64,000 nucleotides of DNA from Cladobotryum mycophilum (taxonomy: Eukaryota > Ascomycota > Sordariomycetes > Hypocreales > Hypocreaceae): contig JAVFKD010000015.1 of the NCBI GenBank assembly GCA_036429605.1, forward strand, positions 1,015,421-1,079,420, written 5' to 3'. The notes beneath the pieces are model-generated. The model saw nothing but the letters and a program-made list of their open reading frames with translations. It was not told where the DNA came from and ran no database searches. Position 1 is the stretch's first letter; each line of letters begins with the position of its first letter. Positions 26,140 to 37,455 of the stretch are shown here, piece after piece. Both the position numbers and the translations under genes were made by a program.

Positions 26140-29100
26140 CTAGGATGCGTAGGCGAAGCTACTTCCTCTTGCATCAAGCCAGAATTCTCGGACAACCTGA
26201 TTTGTCGTGCGATTTCCTCGAAGGCTATATTTCCAGTTAGTTTCATTTTTTCCATGTTAAAGATTACATAGATTCAAGTGCTTACCTAATCACCTTCTTA
26301 ACAAACAACGTCTTTTGGTCTGGTGTAACCAAAGAACTCGGAAAGGAGGTGTGATTTAAACCTGACTGAAGCCATTCTTTTGCCTTTGGGTAACGCACTA
26401 GCTTCTTGAGGGGTTCACTCAATCTATCCAATTCGCTCCGTGAGGCGTTGCCCCCAAAGTTCCTGGCAAGGCTCTGACTCAATAATGGTCCGAGCATACT
26501 CATGGCTTGTTTGATAGATTCCTGAAGCCCTAATTCCTCTGCCCGAAGACCAACAAATACTGACTGGTTGTGCGTTAGCATTGAGCTTTAGATGACAAAA
26601 TTTAGCGGACAAGCATCCTACCCAAAACTCTGCAGCCGCAGCTTTGGGCAAAGGTTCTTTGCCATCCAACACCTGCAAGGTAAATAGAAAGAAGAACTCA
26701 GCGGCATCCGGTGGTTGAAGCCGAATAAATGTCTCTGGGCTCTTGTTGAGCAGTCGGCTGACAAACTCGATGCTATTTTGAGCTAGTTCAGGCTCTGCTT
26801 CCGGCTCTACGCCAGTTAACATCAGTGCAAGTTTAATCCAACAGGGGGACGACTTACCAGGTAGTTGCTTCAACAAACCGATAACCCAGAGTACCACATT
26901 GTAAAGGATCTCTTGGCTGTAAGGGTGAAGCTGAGGGTGCAAGGAGCTGATGAAGGAACACGCCGTGCTGACAATCACACCGACCCTAGGTGTAGCATTT
27001 GTATGTCTGATGAGAAAACTAGCTATATCCTCAGCAGAGAATACAAAGGGTCCAGGGGCTGTTTCAGAGAAACCACTCCGTAACACGGAGCAAATCAATT
27101 CTGTGACTTCTGTGCTTCGGCTGAACTTTTCCTGGATCTCCACAATCATGCCGATGACCCGCCTTTGGAGCTGAATTAACTCGGGGTTCTGGTTAGATTC
27201 CGGCTGAGATCCCGACTCAAGATCGATTGAAGACTCGGATGGTGCTTGGAAACCCCTACCAGCGCTCGCCATACATCGTAAGGCCCGTAGTCCAATATGC
27301 AAACCAGGGAGCTCATCCGGAGAGATATCTGGGCAAGGCATACCGATCTCATGCGGGGATACACCGGAGTCAGTCAAGCCAAGGAGCTCTAAAGACTTTT
27401 GCACGTCGTTTTCTATGAAGCCTAGTATTTTCGCACATGCAGCATATCTTCGATTGTCTTCGGGGATGGCCTGTGCAATAGAAGCAAGGGCACCCAGGAT
27501 CTTCTCCATGGAGATGCAGTCGAGCTGCTGTCGGGAAACTAGAGACTGATACTCGTCCAGAAACCCATCCACCTCGGGATGCAAATGAGAACGACAGGAA
27601 GAACAGAGACGGTAAATTGACTTGGATGCAGATATCGCCATAGAATGCACACTAACCTCACTGAATAAGAGATTGAGGGCAGCAGGGAGAAGATTGGCAT
27701 TTCGCTCAAAATACTCCCTATATTGCTCAATCAATGCAAGAAAAGTCTGCCTTGTGCGCGTAGGAACATCTGTTTGACTTGCTCGTAGCACAGTGAATAA
27801 AGGTGAGGAGAAAACGGCAGCAAGTGCGTCATCACATCGGGCGTCCTCTTTGCTGCAGTCGGCTAAACCGCCTAGGCAGAATGCTGCAGCCTCAAGCTGA
27901 AGCCATGATGATGCTGATAAGGCAGAGAGGGTTAGAGTAGAAAAAGTTGCAACCAGCTGCGGCCCAACAAGAACGTACACAGATTGCAAAAAATCTACTA
28001 CGTCCTTTCTGGCATCGTTGAAACCAACACGATCATTCGAATCCCAGTCACAAAATGTATCGGAAGGAGGATAAACTGACTTCTGCCAAGCATTTGAGAC
28101 GGCCTGCATCATGATAGGTATCGCTGACCTCGCACGCGTGCTAGTTGCATCGTCATCAGAGCTCATATAATCAGCTATCGTTTCCGCGAAAGTTGACCAG
28201 AACTCAACGGCAGGTACGAAAATCTTGTCTTCGGCAACTGGATAACCATCTGCTGCAAGCAATCCACACAAACTAGACAATAAACCTTGGCCTTGGCCAT
28301 CAGTATTCTCAATAAGCGCCTCAATTCTCGTTTCGCCGAAAGCAAGAAGGAGCTGCCCTAGTCGTACGGAATTGAAATCGAAATCACCTAAAATAAGCTG
28401 CTCATACCTATCTTGAAACCATTCGGTCTTGAAAAGACCTCCCAGTAGCGTATAATGTTGCTCAACAAGTAGGGGTGGGTAAGTAAACAGAGCCTCAGTA
28501 AGCAGTTCTACTGATACATCATATAGCTCTTCGGTGACAACCGAATCGATGACAGTCCCAAAGAGTGGTCTCAGATGATTGGCAATAGTGCTATCACGCG
28601 GTGATATTCTCTGAGCAAACCAAACCCATGACTATGTTAAAATCGACGTTAATACGTGGCGACACTTTCCCTACACAAATTTCAGCTTTCTTACCTGCAA
28701 ACATTTGATTGAATCCTCTTTGGCTACTAAGGAAGTAGGTTCCTGAGTCATGCACCTGATCATCAGAGACACCGCTTCCGATGCGTTCTTAATGACAGCG
28801 TGATAGAGTCCCACACTCCTATGTGTCAGCGATGCCAATGCATCGGGGAGAGGTGCCTTACTTGTTTACTGCGTTGAGGTCGAATCGTGTGACATCCTCC
28901 ACAACGCTGCTTACAACCCAAAGGGCGGCCTGAAGTTGGGCTGGAGCAAGAGTTGACAACGTAGCATTATAGTCAATAGTATCGTCAATAGTATCCGGAT
29001 GCCATGATTGATGTGATGCAAGGCATATCACAAGGTGGCGGATATACTTAGCCCAGAGTCGATGAAAATAGAGGAAGAAGGTCGCGAGAGCTGAGGAGAT

Positions 29101-29542
29101 TTTCCTGAGCACAAGTTGACCACTCTGTTGCCGTAAAGCGCTCAAGTACCAGCGTATCAAGGAAACAAGCAGCTCCACGGCGTCAGCATCGCTAAGAGAT
29201 GAACTACGAGATGAGTTAGAAGCAGCACTACCAGACGTTAACAGATTCTTTCACCTCTCAGTATTGAGCTTAACAATGATGGTAAGGGCACCAAAAAACT
29301 TGATCTTTTCATTTGGGCGCTCTAGCAGGTGATGAGCTAAAGACCATGCTTGTGAAGAGCTCTGTAGGCGAGATAAAATTGCCTGCGTTCTCGAAATGAC
29401 CTCTGGAGGGTTTGGCTCATACAGTGCCAAAATTAGCTAGTAGGCGGTTAGGCAGGAAATATACGCATAATTGCTTCGGAAAACTGAGACTGACTGATTC
29501 AACCTGATCGAGGTCGGACGGAAGCGTCTCATCTTCCATCAT
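26140..29542 (-). CDS. KAP122: Importin-beta family nuclear transport receptor, importin-13/Kap122 type
   Basis: This karyopherin carries cargo through the nuclear pore; yeast Kap122/Pdr6 imports the TFIIA subunits. I rebuilt eight exons: 29,542-29,495, 29,436-29,255, 29,203-28,862, 28,818-28,695, 28,631-26,858, 26,806-26,622, 26,563-26,286 and 26,224-26,140. The frames close exactly at 1005 residues. The N-terminus has the importin pattern (LILALYEP, then QAWSLAHHLL and KIKFFGALTIIVKLN). Next comes SWVWFAQR, then GDFDFNSVRLGQLLLAFG, then KIFVPAVEFWSTFAETI. The C-terminus ends VVREFWLDARGSSFAYAS, typical of fungal importin-13. The intron at 26,807-26,857 is 51 nt, in frame and without a stop, so a naive gene call would translate it. 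Upstream frames near 29,840 do not belong to the protein. Confidence 0.88.
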
Positions 29543-30254
29543 GGTGGACTTATCCACAAGTTGCGCGGGCCGTGTGATGCACCAGTTGATACAACACGGG
29601 TCATCTACCAAAACAATCCAGTCATCAAGCATCGACTGAGGCGTCTGCACACAGACAGTTTTTTGCAACAAGCTGAAAGTGAATTCGAGCAAGCACAATA
29701 GCCGTACGTCGTTGCAGAAATTAGAGGAGGAAAAAGGTGAGATGCTGGGGCGGGAGGAGGGGATTTGCACAACAAGGCTATCAAGCTCTGCAAGCTGGCA
29801 CGCGCTTGATGACTCGACGGTCCTATTTATGGACTCCAATTTTTTTTTGGAAGCTATTTCCCATCAATGTCAATTGAATGTACCATTTTATCATTTAAAT
29901 TACCCAGAGTAGTCAGTCGTGGTGATTTAGAATTACAAAACTCTCCTAAAAGAATATGGGAGCTTTTGATGTGGGTCTCAAATTGCATTGCTTAAATGGT
30001 ACCCATTTCACCGTCTCAACTTCAACTACGGAGTTGTCTCATGACCTGGCGTTTTTTTTTTAAAAAAAAAAAAAAAAAAAAAGAGGATAGATAAATTTGG
30101 AACTGTCAATAAAAAGTCGGATGCTTGATTGACCAAGCAATTCTTCACGTTCGCCGAAATTAGTTTAACAGACCCTGCAAATATTACACAATGAGCTAGA
30201 AGTAAGTGATCAGGTGTTATAATATACAATGCTGGTATGTCTCTGTTCAACCAA
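29543..30254. other. Intergenic spacer with T10-A21 tract
   Basis: This is the Kap122 promoter and leader and the 3' side of the uS10m gene. A homopolymer pair, T10 followed by A21, lies at 30,052-30,082. No gene is supported. Confidence 0.6.
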
Positions 30255-31163
30255 CTACTTCTCAACTCCTTCTACCATTGGTGGCTGTCTTAGACCGGCT
30301 GCTTCTTTAAACCGGCGATTGTTAAGGATTTCCTCAACTTTTTCTATCGTCTTTATATCTCTTGTCTGCCCGAGATGAGGCCATATCGCCTCGAAATCCG
30401 ATGTTTCAAACTCCCTCACTGACTTACTTAAGCCTGCCGGACCAAACTCCCACACGTTTGCTTTCATACCGATACCGTAGTATTGGTGTTTCCGTAGGTA
30501 TGCAAGCCACAGCTGGACAGTCTCGGGATTTCCGTCTTTAATCTGAATCATACGCCGTAGCGTTACTCGCTCAAAATTTTCTTGCGATTTTTTAAAAATG
30601 AAATGACTTCTCGGGACAGTCCATCGTTCTGTTATTCGAGGCAGTGGTATTGGTCCGGATGCTGGGAGCCCGAGATAGTACGCAGCGCGTAGAGCGAAAT
30701 CGGAAAAAAACTCGAGGGGTTGCAAGCTAAAGGACCGTAGTTGAAGATCGCAAGATGGAATGCCATATTTCGCCTCGTGCTTCAGTGGTTTCAGGTGAAG
30801 AGCTTGAATGGAGCGTGGATTTCGTATCTGCTGTGAGCTATCGGGCTTTCTGCTAGGACTGATGGTCTTATTATAAGTTCCATCATTGGCCAAACTGGAT
30901 TCGTTAGTCCATGATGTTGAGATGCAATGGGATTTGAGATGCATTACGTTGTGACTTGAGCGCCTCTGGGAGCCCGCGGGGCAATAGCCTTTCGACATAA
31001 TATCAGCACTATTCTCACTTCGTTTTGAGCGTAAGGGTATTGCCCTACCTGGGAGTTCGCTAGACGCTGTATGCTTCTGCGAAACATTGCAGCGTGTGCT
31101 ATCCAATCTGCCTTGTCTGTGGTGTTTCTGTTTAGCGATGCTCAATGCAGAAAATCCATTCAT
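30255..31163 (-). CDS. RSM10: Mitochondrial small-subunit ribosomal protein uS10m
   Basis: A single-exon gene of 302 codons. The last 140 residues match the uS10 fold as found in fungal mitochondria: LPASGPIPLPRITERWTVPR, then HFIFKKSQENFERVTLRR and PETVQLWLAYLRKHQYYGIG. The first roughly 130 residues are basic and Ser-rich with no domain, consistent with a long presequence and extension. The C-terminal tail (about 60 residues) is charged, as in other fungal Rsm10 proteins. The start is the ATG at 31,163. An earlier start through an unseen 5' exon cannot be excluded. The protein belongs to the mitochondrial ribosome. Confidence 0.88.
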   Translation of the reverse strand: MNGFSALSIAKQKHHRQGRLDSTRCNVSQKHTASSELPGRAIPLRSKRSENSADIMSKGYCPAGSQRRSSHNVMHLKSHCISTSWTNESSLANDGTYNKTISPSRKPDSSQQIRNPRSIQALHLKPLKHEAKYGIPSCDLQLRSFSLQPLEFFSDFALRAAYYLGLPASGPIPLPRITERWTVPRSHFIFKKSQENFERVTLRRMIQIKDGNPETVQLWLAYLRKHQYYGIGMKANVWEFGPAGLSKSVREFETSDFEAIWPHLGQTRDIKTIEKVEEILNNRRFKEAAGLRQPPMVEGVEK

Positions 31164-31846
31164 GCGAATCTTGCAAGGTTAAAGGTGCCGCAGTAGTCCC
31201 GAAATTCTGACGGCTTAGCAAATGTTACTGTAGGCATTACCAGCCCACCCTAGTGATACGCAATTCCACTTGTCTTTCAGGAAGATGATGGAAGGCAGAT
31301 TGAGAAAACTGACGGAACTGGTAGAATAATATAATACTCTAATTTTCCATACTTAAACTACTACAAGAATAAAATCTTTTATCGATGACTACTTAAGTAG
31401 ATACCTCATAGGTAACGTTCTAAATGCGCCTTAGAATAATCGCATTGTAAATGGCCTGTTATTAGACATTGGGAAGAGCAATCGATGTCAAGGAAGTAAA
31501 AGGCACTATTAATTGACAAAAGGAGTTTTATTTTTGAATTGAGACCATGCGAGGTCCTAGTAACATTTCAATGCCGAGAAGCAAGTATTTTGGCACGACA
31601 ACTGTTCAAAGTGGTGCAATACACGGGCCATTAATTCGGCATAGTATCAGGGAGCACCAGCAGTGGATGACTCTCTTCAAGCTTTGATAATGGGGCAGCT
31701 CATTAGGTCGGCTATATGGTCAGATGGGAGCTGCGGAGTGTAGTTAGCATGTAACACACAATGTCTTTTTGCAAGCATAGACCAGCGACTTGTTGGCTAG
31801 CCTCGCGAGTTGCATTGATTGATAATGAGCCTTCATCCTCGATTGT
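31164..31846. other. Intergenic spacer, nothing recognised
   Basis: This lies between the start of the uS10m gene and the stop of FCF2, both on the minus strand. No open frame or repeat is supported; an A+T-rich patch lies around 31,320-31,390. Confidence 0.5.
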
Positions 31847-32674
31847 TCAACCACGTCTCTTGCGTCGTTCGGTTATAAGCTTTCGGTAAAAGGCCTTTTT
31901 CCCTGATGTCTTCTGCTGTTGTATATCGGTATATTTGGACTTGAGCTTTGGATCATCATGTTCTGTCATGATGTGCTCCAGCAAGGTGCTCTTTCTCTCC
32001 CTACGAGTGAGCCTAGCGCTATAGAAATCGGTTGGGCCTTCGATAATTTCGCCAACTTGAGAGTACTTTGGTGGAGCAGACCTCAAGGCCTTCTTCTGGT
32101 GTTTCGGGTCCAAAACACCCCGCATACGTAGAAGTTGCCAATCTCTCTTGAACTCGGGCGTCAAATTGGTCTTGGGGAGATTAAACCAACTCAATCCGGT
32201 TGTGTCCTAAAAGCCCACATTGTTAGCGTAACAGTCCAAGCACGAATGAGCTTCACTGAAAAAGCCTTCTCTCAGATACAAAGGGCAGTGGGTTTGTGTC
32301 GTTTGGTATTCAGAGTAACTATGATCAAAAGGAAATCAGGCGCCACGGGCCTATGGTCCAAAACGGACGCTGGTCCCGTGTCATGATGCCGTGCAGGCCA
32401 ACTTTCATCATAATACCATCCGTCGAGCAGCAGAAAATATCAAAGGACATTGGACGCTTACCTTACTGTGCTCCTGTGTTTTCATTTCCGAGTCTGGTGC
32501 GCGAACTACGAGTTTGGTGAACGGCGTCTGGGAAGGTACTGACGCATCCCCTCCATCCACCTTTACCACGCATAGGGTCTTTTTGGACGGCACAAGCGCT
32601 GCAGAGCCTTCATGAAGTCGTTTTTCTGCTTGGATTAGGAGTTGCTGAACTCGATCGTCGATAAAATCCGGCAT
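31847..32674 (-). CDS. FCF2: Fcf2 pre-rRNA processing protein
   Basis: Fcf2 is a nucleolar protein needed for early 18S rRNA processing in the small-subunit processome. Two exons, 32,674-32,462 and 32,206-31,847, give 190 residues (yeast Fcf2 is 217). The Fcf2 domain fills exon 2: SWFNLPKTNLTPEFKRD, LLRMRGVLDPKHQKK, VGEIIEGPTDFYSARLTRRE, then a basic C-terminus ending RKRRG. Exon 1 encodes a short N-terminal region with no domain. The intron (32,207-32,461, GTAAGC...TTTTAG) is 255 nt, several times longer than its neighbours. Phases match on both sides. The gene is divergent from HAP5. Confidence 0.88.
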
Positions 32675-33328
32675 CTTATGTCGAGTTAGTTCTGCCTACT
32701 TGTAGGAAAAATGCGAAAGGAAAAGTTTGGTTTCGAGCTTGAGCTTGAAATTTTTTTCTTCCTAGATATACCTGCTAGGTTAGTGCAGGTAGATATTGCG
32801 GGTACGGGGAACTGCTAGGTACAAATACCTACTAGTAGGTTAGCCTAGTCCAATTGCGGCAGGATACTCAGCCGAATGAATAAGATATACCTACATGGTA
32901 GTGCTAGGTACGAAGCAGTGAGACCGCCAAGGTACATAGTACAGGAGAAACAGGTTACGAGCTAATATATACCACTAGCACTGAGCTGACTATTGGTAGG
33001 GAAAAAATATCTGCAGCTAATTGAAAGCTACCCAAGTGTTGTGTCGCGAGTACCTAGCAGGAGGTGAGCCTGCTCTGCAACAGCTCAACGTGGATACTGA
33101 TGATCAACGACAACGCGACAACCACACTTGAGCTTATTGTGATAACGAGCCACGGCGAGCACGTCGCTTTCTATCACAAAGTGAACAATTCTCATATTCC
33201 GGCGCTATTGCCTGTATATCGCGTGAGTATTTCATCTGCTCCCCACCTAACAGCTCCCATAGTTTCTACTGTTCGGCTTTGCTGATTGAAGCCCAACCTC
33301 CAGCCGCTCGCCTCAGCATTACTTCACC
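32675..33328. promoter_or_regulatory. Divergent promoter region FCF2/HAP5
   Basis: This spacer separates the FCF2 start (minus) from the HAP5 start (plus). Between about 32,760 and 33,060 it holds many TAGGTA/TACCTA-type words, such as CCTACTAGTAGGTTAGCCTA, a pattern shared with other spacers in this window. No gene is visible. Confidence 0.5.
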
Positions 33329-34390
33329 ATGGACAATCAAAATCAGTCAGCGCCTCCGCATTCTCAACAGAACCGACCAACTCCGGTCTATGATCCTAGC
33401 CAGGGTGGTCACTATGGTCAGTTATAATCCGTTCCTTGCGTGCTTCCCAATATGACTAACTCTTACATAGGTGCATGTGCCGCTGTATGCTCTATCCTAC
33501 CCGTTTGCCATTGTAGCAGCCTCTGACTATATGTCTAGTTAGCCTCTCAAGGCTTTGCCCCAGCAGAGCTTTACACTGGTCCCTGGGCCAACGTCTGTCT
33601 ACCTTCCCCAGTTCTGCGTCCATATTGCTAATTAAACCTTTGACCCTCAGGTGCACCAGGGCCTTACCGGACAGTACAAAGACATCCTTACGACATATTG
33701 GCAGCAGACTATCAGTCACCTTGAGAGCGATACGCATGACTACAAGATTCATCAACTGCCACTTGCAAGAATCAAGAAAGTTATGAAGGCTGATCCCGAG
33801 GTTAAGATGATATCTGCCGAGGCACCAATTCTCTTTGCTAAAGGTTGCGACATCTTTATAACTGAGCTCACCATGCGAGCTTGGATACATGCCGAGGAGA
33901 ACAAGAGACGCACTCTACAGCGTTCTGATATTGCCTCCGCCCTTGCCAAATCCGACATGTTCGATTTTTTGATCGACATCGTCCCCCGAGAGGAGGCTGC
34001 TTCACACGCCAAGAGAACTGCTGCTCAGACCAATGCTCAAGCTGTGCCAGGAGCTCCAGGACCGGGACAGATGCCTGGGCAGCATGCAGGCATAGCCCAG
34101 CCGGCAAACCACTCTTCTTCTCATCCCATGGCCGCTGATTACATGGGTGGACATGCATTAGCACCAGACCAGGACTATCGGCAGAATCCCACCATGTATT
34201 CTGGCCAGGTTGCTCCTGGTCCCTCGGCAGCCTATGGGCAGGCTCAGCCGCAGGCCTCCATGTATGGAGAGATGGAGGGCATGTATCCGTATTCAGCAAT
34301 GCAGCCCCAGCAGGTAAGCAGGCCTCCACCGTAGCCCAGCCATGCTCATCCGCTCTGCAGGCACCTATGTCGTCCGAAGAGTTTGAGTAG
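33329..34390 (+). CDS. HAP5: CCAAT-binding complex subunit Hap5/NF-YC (HapE-like)
   Basis: Histone-fold subunit of the heterotrimeric CCAAT-binding factor, which with Hap3 binds Hap2 and DNA in the nucleus. Exons are 33,329-33,416, 33,471-33,484, 33,539-33,592, 33,651-34,313 and 34,361-34,390, giving 282 residues. The NF-YC core is near identical to other ascomycetes: IHQLPLARIKKVMKADPEVK, ISAEAPILFAKGCDIFITEL, then RAWIHAEENKRRTLQRSDIA. The tail is rich in P, G, Q and M, like a transactivation region. Exon 2 is only 14 nt and is inferred because it alone joins the frames of exons 1 and 3. The last intron replaces a short read-through end (VSRPPP) with APMSSEEFE; either end is possible. Confidence 0.9.
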
Positions 34391-34624
34391 TACTGTCATC
34401 CTCGTTTGGAAGGCCAGCCTGGCAGAAGAGGCGACTTTATGTATATAACTTGTGTATGGAATTTCGTCAGGCGTAAAGGATATACTCTGTCTTGAGCCGT
34501 GCCATGTGACACTATTCTGATTCTGGTAAAGGTTCAAAGCGTAAGGTGCAATACAAGAGACCTATGGTCAAGTTGTCACAATATTGTGCCACTATGTAGA
34601 ACAAGTACCTCTCCAACACTTTGC

Positions 34625-37455
34625 TTATTTCATCATAGCGAACCGTGATGAGAGATTCGAAAGCGGCGCGTTTCTTCCAGGACTTGGGCCGACTGGCGTG
34701 AGCCTACCCCAAATATTAGCCGATTCGCAAACTTACGTTGACAATGACTTACTTCTCTAATAAAAGCGGCCCATTAAGAGCATCAACACGACTATATTTT
34801 TTGTTGCGTATTGAGATATCGAAAAACTCTTCATGGTTATCAGACTGCATCAGGTTAATTGTTTGCTGCAGCTCGTCCAGGTTTTCTCTCAGCATCTGCC
34901 CATTTTCAAGACTCCCAACGAATTCTGTCAAATAGTGCACGTCTTGTGCTAGGGCGGAGACACCGTGACTATTAATATGTTTGACTTCGGGTGAAAGCGG
35001 TAGTGCCTTGAAGAGTAGTTAACTTTCAGTTGCCTCATGATAAACACAGAAAAGGAGACCCAAGGACATCATACCAAGATTTTATTAGCAGCATGACTCA
35101 AGGCGTCAAAATATATCAACTCTTTGATCTCGCGTGGTAACCCCAGCAGCGTAGAATTCATGATATTAGATAGGTATCGCGTCAAAGTCTGCATATAGTT
35201 ACTTGGTTCGGCAGCCACCGCAGCCGCAAGCCTGTCAAAGTTAGTTTGGCAAAAAAAATACTACTACTCGCGAAGAAGATCTAACCAGTCATATTCTGCA
35301 GTATCCACGAGATCATCAATCTTAGAATTGACAAGCTCAAATATTCGCTTTTCAGCAGTCTTCTTGTTGTTTCGGAAATTTTCTGTTGCATTGAGTTTCA
35401 GAGGCCCACCAGCCGAGGTTGATGATCTTGCCCTGATCAAAAGCTGCTCAAGCTCCCTGCAAGCCGTCTCGAAATGTTCAAGATTAATGAGAATCTGCAC
35501 TATCTGGCCCAGATATTGAGAGCTAAGTCGTTCGACCAAGGACTGGCAGACCTTTTCCGTCAGAAGCTCGTCCAATGACTATAACGGTTGTTAGTTCATG
35601 TTATTCATGCACATGAACATTACTAAGGGGGCGAAACCTTTCGAAGTGTCTCATCAATCACATCCGAGTGTTGGAAATGGTCGTCCAGGAAGAAGTAAAA
35701 TTGGTTCAAAAAGTTTCGAATATCGATACAGCATAGCGGATACATCTGGGAAAACGGGAGAACGCAAGGGAATCTGGCCTACAGTTAGCCGGTCGAAAAC
35801 GATGCACACACACAAGTGACGTACGTGAGTTCTTCTATTGGTCGTTCTGGTGCAAACCAACTAACATTCAAGACTTTTTCATAGTCATTGAGCGAATTGA
35901 TGGCCATTGGCATGTAATCGTCTGTGGAAACAATCTTCGCGAAAGTATAAGCAAGGGCATAATATCCGGGATGATACGGAAACACGAACCTCCTGGAAGT
36001 CATCACTGAATCGGCGCTTTAAAAGTTCAGCGTACTTGTCAAAAAGCTTGAGGAGGAAATTGTCAAGGGCGGCTATCGAATACCCCCAGCCCTTCAACAC
36101 AGGTTAGTATGTTTCTTATATTACCGGAACCAATGAGTTCGTCGTCTTACCTCCATAGTTTGGACGAATAGTGCGACGAAGCCTTTGATTTTCAGCAGAA
36201 CCTCTGCATTATCAATATCTGTCAATGCTTTCGATGTCAACGCTATCGCCGCACCGCACAGCGAACCCCACAATTCCTCGACCTAAAACTTGATTAGAAC
36301 TCAGATATTCTTCCAATTACTGACCAACTTAGCCTACATCAACCACTGAGCGTAGGTGTGGGACACGCCGCATCGTTGCCCTTTCTATAATTGCGAAACC
36401 AGCTATACCCTCGAGCAAGCTGCTCAATGATGCTTCATCCTCAGCTAGTAAATCAACAGTGCTCGGGACAAGCAGATCCTTCTGCTGTCGTCGTGTAGAG
36501 GCGTACTCGGATCGAAATCGGTCACTTTGACCAAGTGCATCATGTATATGCAATGCTTCGAAAAGTGGAGTAAAGTCGACCTGAAGTTCTTCGTTGTCCA
36601 GAACATCAAACTCCTCGCTCTCGTCACATACAAGCTCAATTGATGAGTTGAGCTTGAAATTGGTTAAGAATTTGTCGTTTTCAACCCTCTTTCTCTGCCT
36701 TGACCGTCGCATTTCGGTATGATAAAACGCTACTTCGCCTAAGAACTGGGAAGTTTCACGGATACGAAACAGCCAGGTATTCAAGTCAGACATTACGGCC
36801 TCAGATATCGCCTTTCGGGAAGCGGGAATCGATTTTCGAATGGCATCAGCAAGACGATGTTGGGTTGCATATCGATTCTGTAGTATCGGTACAAGGTGTT
36901 CATTCTGTAGATCATCCAGTGATTTGAGGGCCGAGTAATATTTCTTGCGGCGTACAAGCTCGTGAGCATGGTTAACGGCATGAAGGACCTTGAGGGAATC
37001 CTTTAACGCGTCTGCGGCGTCTGCAATATTTTGTCGGACAGCTTTGGTGTTGACAAGGGCGCCTTTCTGTTCAGCTAGCTTCTCGGTACTGGCTTGGATT
37101 GACTGGTTAAGTTTGAGTATTTCTGCCGTGAGAGCTACAGTGCCTTCGCGAACTTCTTGCAATGTATTGACGGAATCAAGGAACTCTTCATGTTTGGTAA
37201 GACCAATACGCTCTATGTCTGCTTCACGATCCTCGGAATATCGAGTAAAGCATTGGATCAACGCAGGCGTTCGTCGCGAGTTGGTTGCATCTTTCAAAGC
37301 GGGTATAAGGTGATCGAGGAAGTCGGAGTCGGACGATGACAAGATGATCTAGACGGGCATTAGATGGGCGATTATGAAAAGAAACACGGGTCAAGAGTGC
37401 AAACCTGCGGTACAGAAGACACATAGTCGTCAGGGGCAGCATGTCGGCGCGGCAT
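34625..37455 (-). CDS. SEC15: Exocyst complex component Sec15
   Basis: Sec15 is the exocyst subunit that receives the Rab GTPase Sec4 on secretory vesicles and tethers them at the plasma membrane. Ten exons splice in frame: 37,455-37,405, 37,348-36,338, 36,282-36,151, 36,091-35,990, 35,934-35,825, 35,773-35,638, 35,578-35,286, 35,231-35,075, 35,006-34,753 and 34,703-34,625, giving 774 residues, the usual fungal size. Recognisable family stretches include IILSSSDSDFLDHLIPALKD near the start, a coiled-coil-like region to about residue 120, FPCVLPFSQMYPLCCIDIRN, LVERLSSQYLGQIVQILINL and LRENLDELQQTINLMQ. The acceptor of intron 5 is the GCCAG at 35,774-35,778 (read on the minus strand), chosen because it restores ELTFPCVLPF. 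Confidence 0.93.

Noticed and set aside
26865..27418. Plus-strand frames opposite Kap122
   Set aside because: They are antisense shadows of a strongly conserved coding exon.
29417..29839. 140-codon minus-strand frame at the Kap122 5' end
   Set aside because: Only its end contains the true first exon (from 29,542); the upstream part does not look like an importin N-terminus and its final segment is intron.
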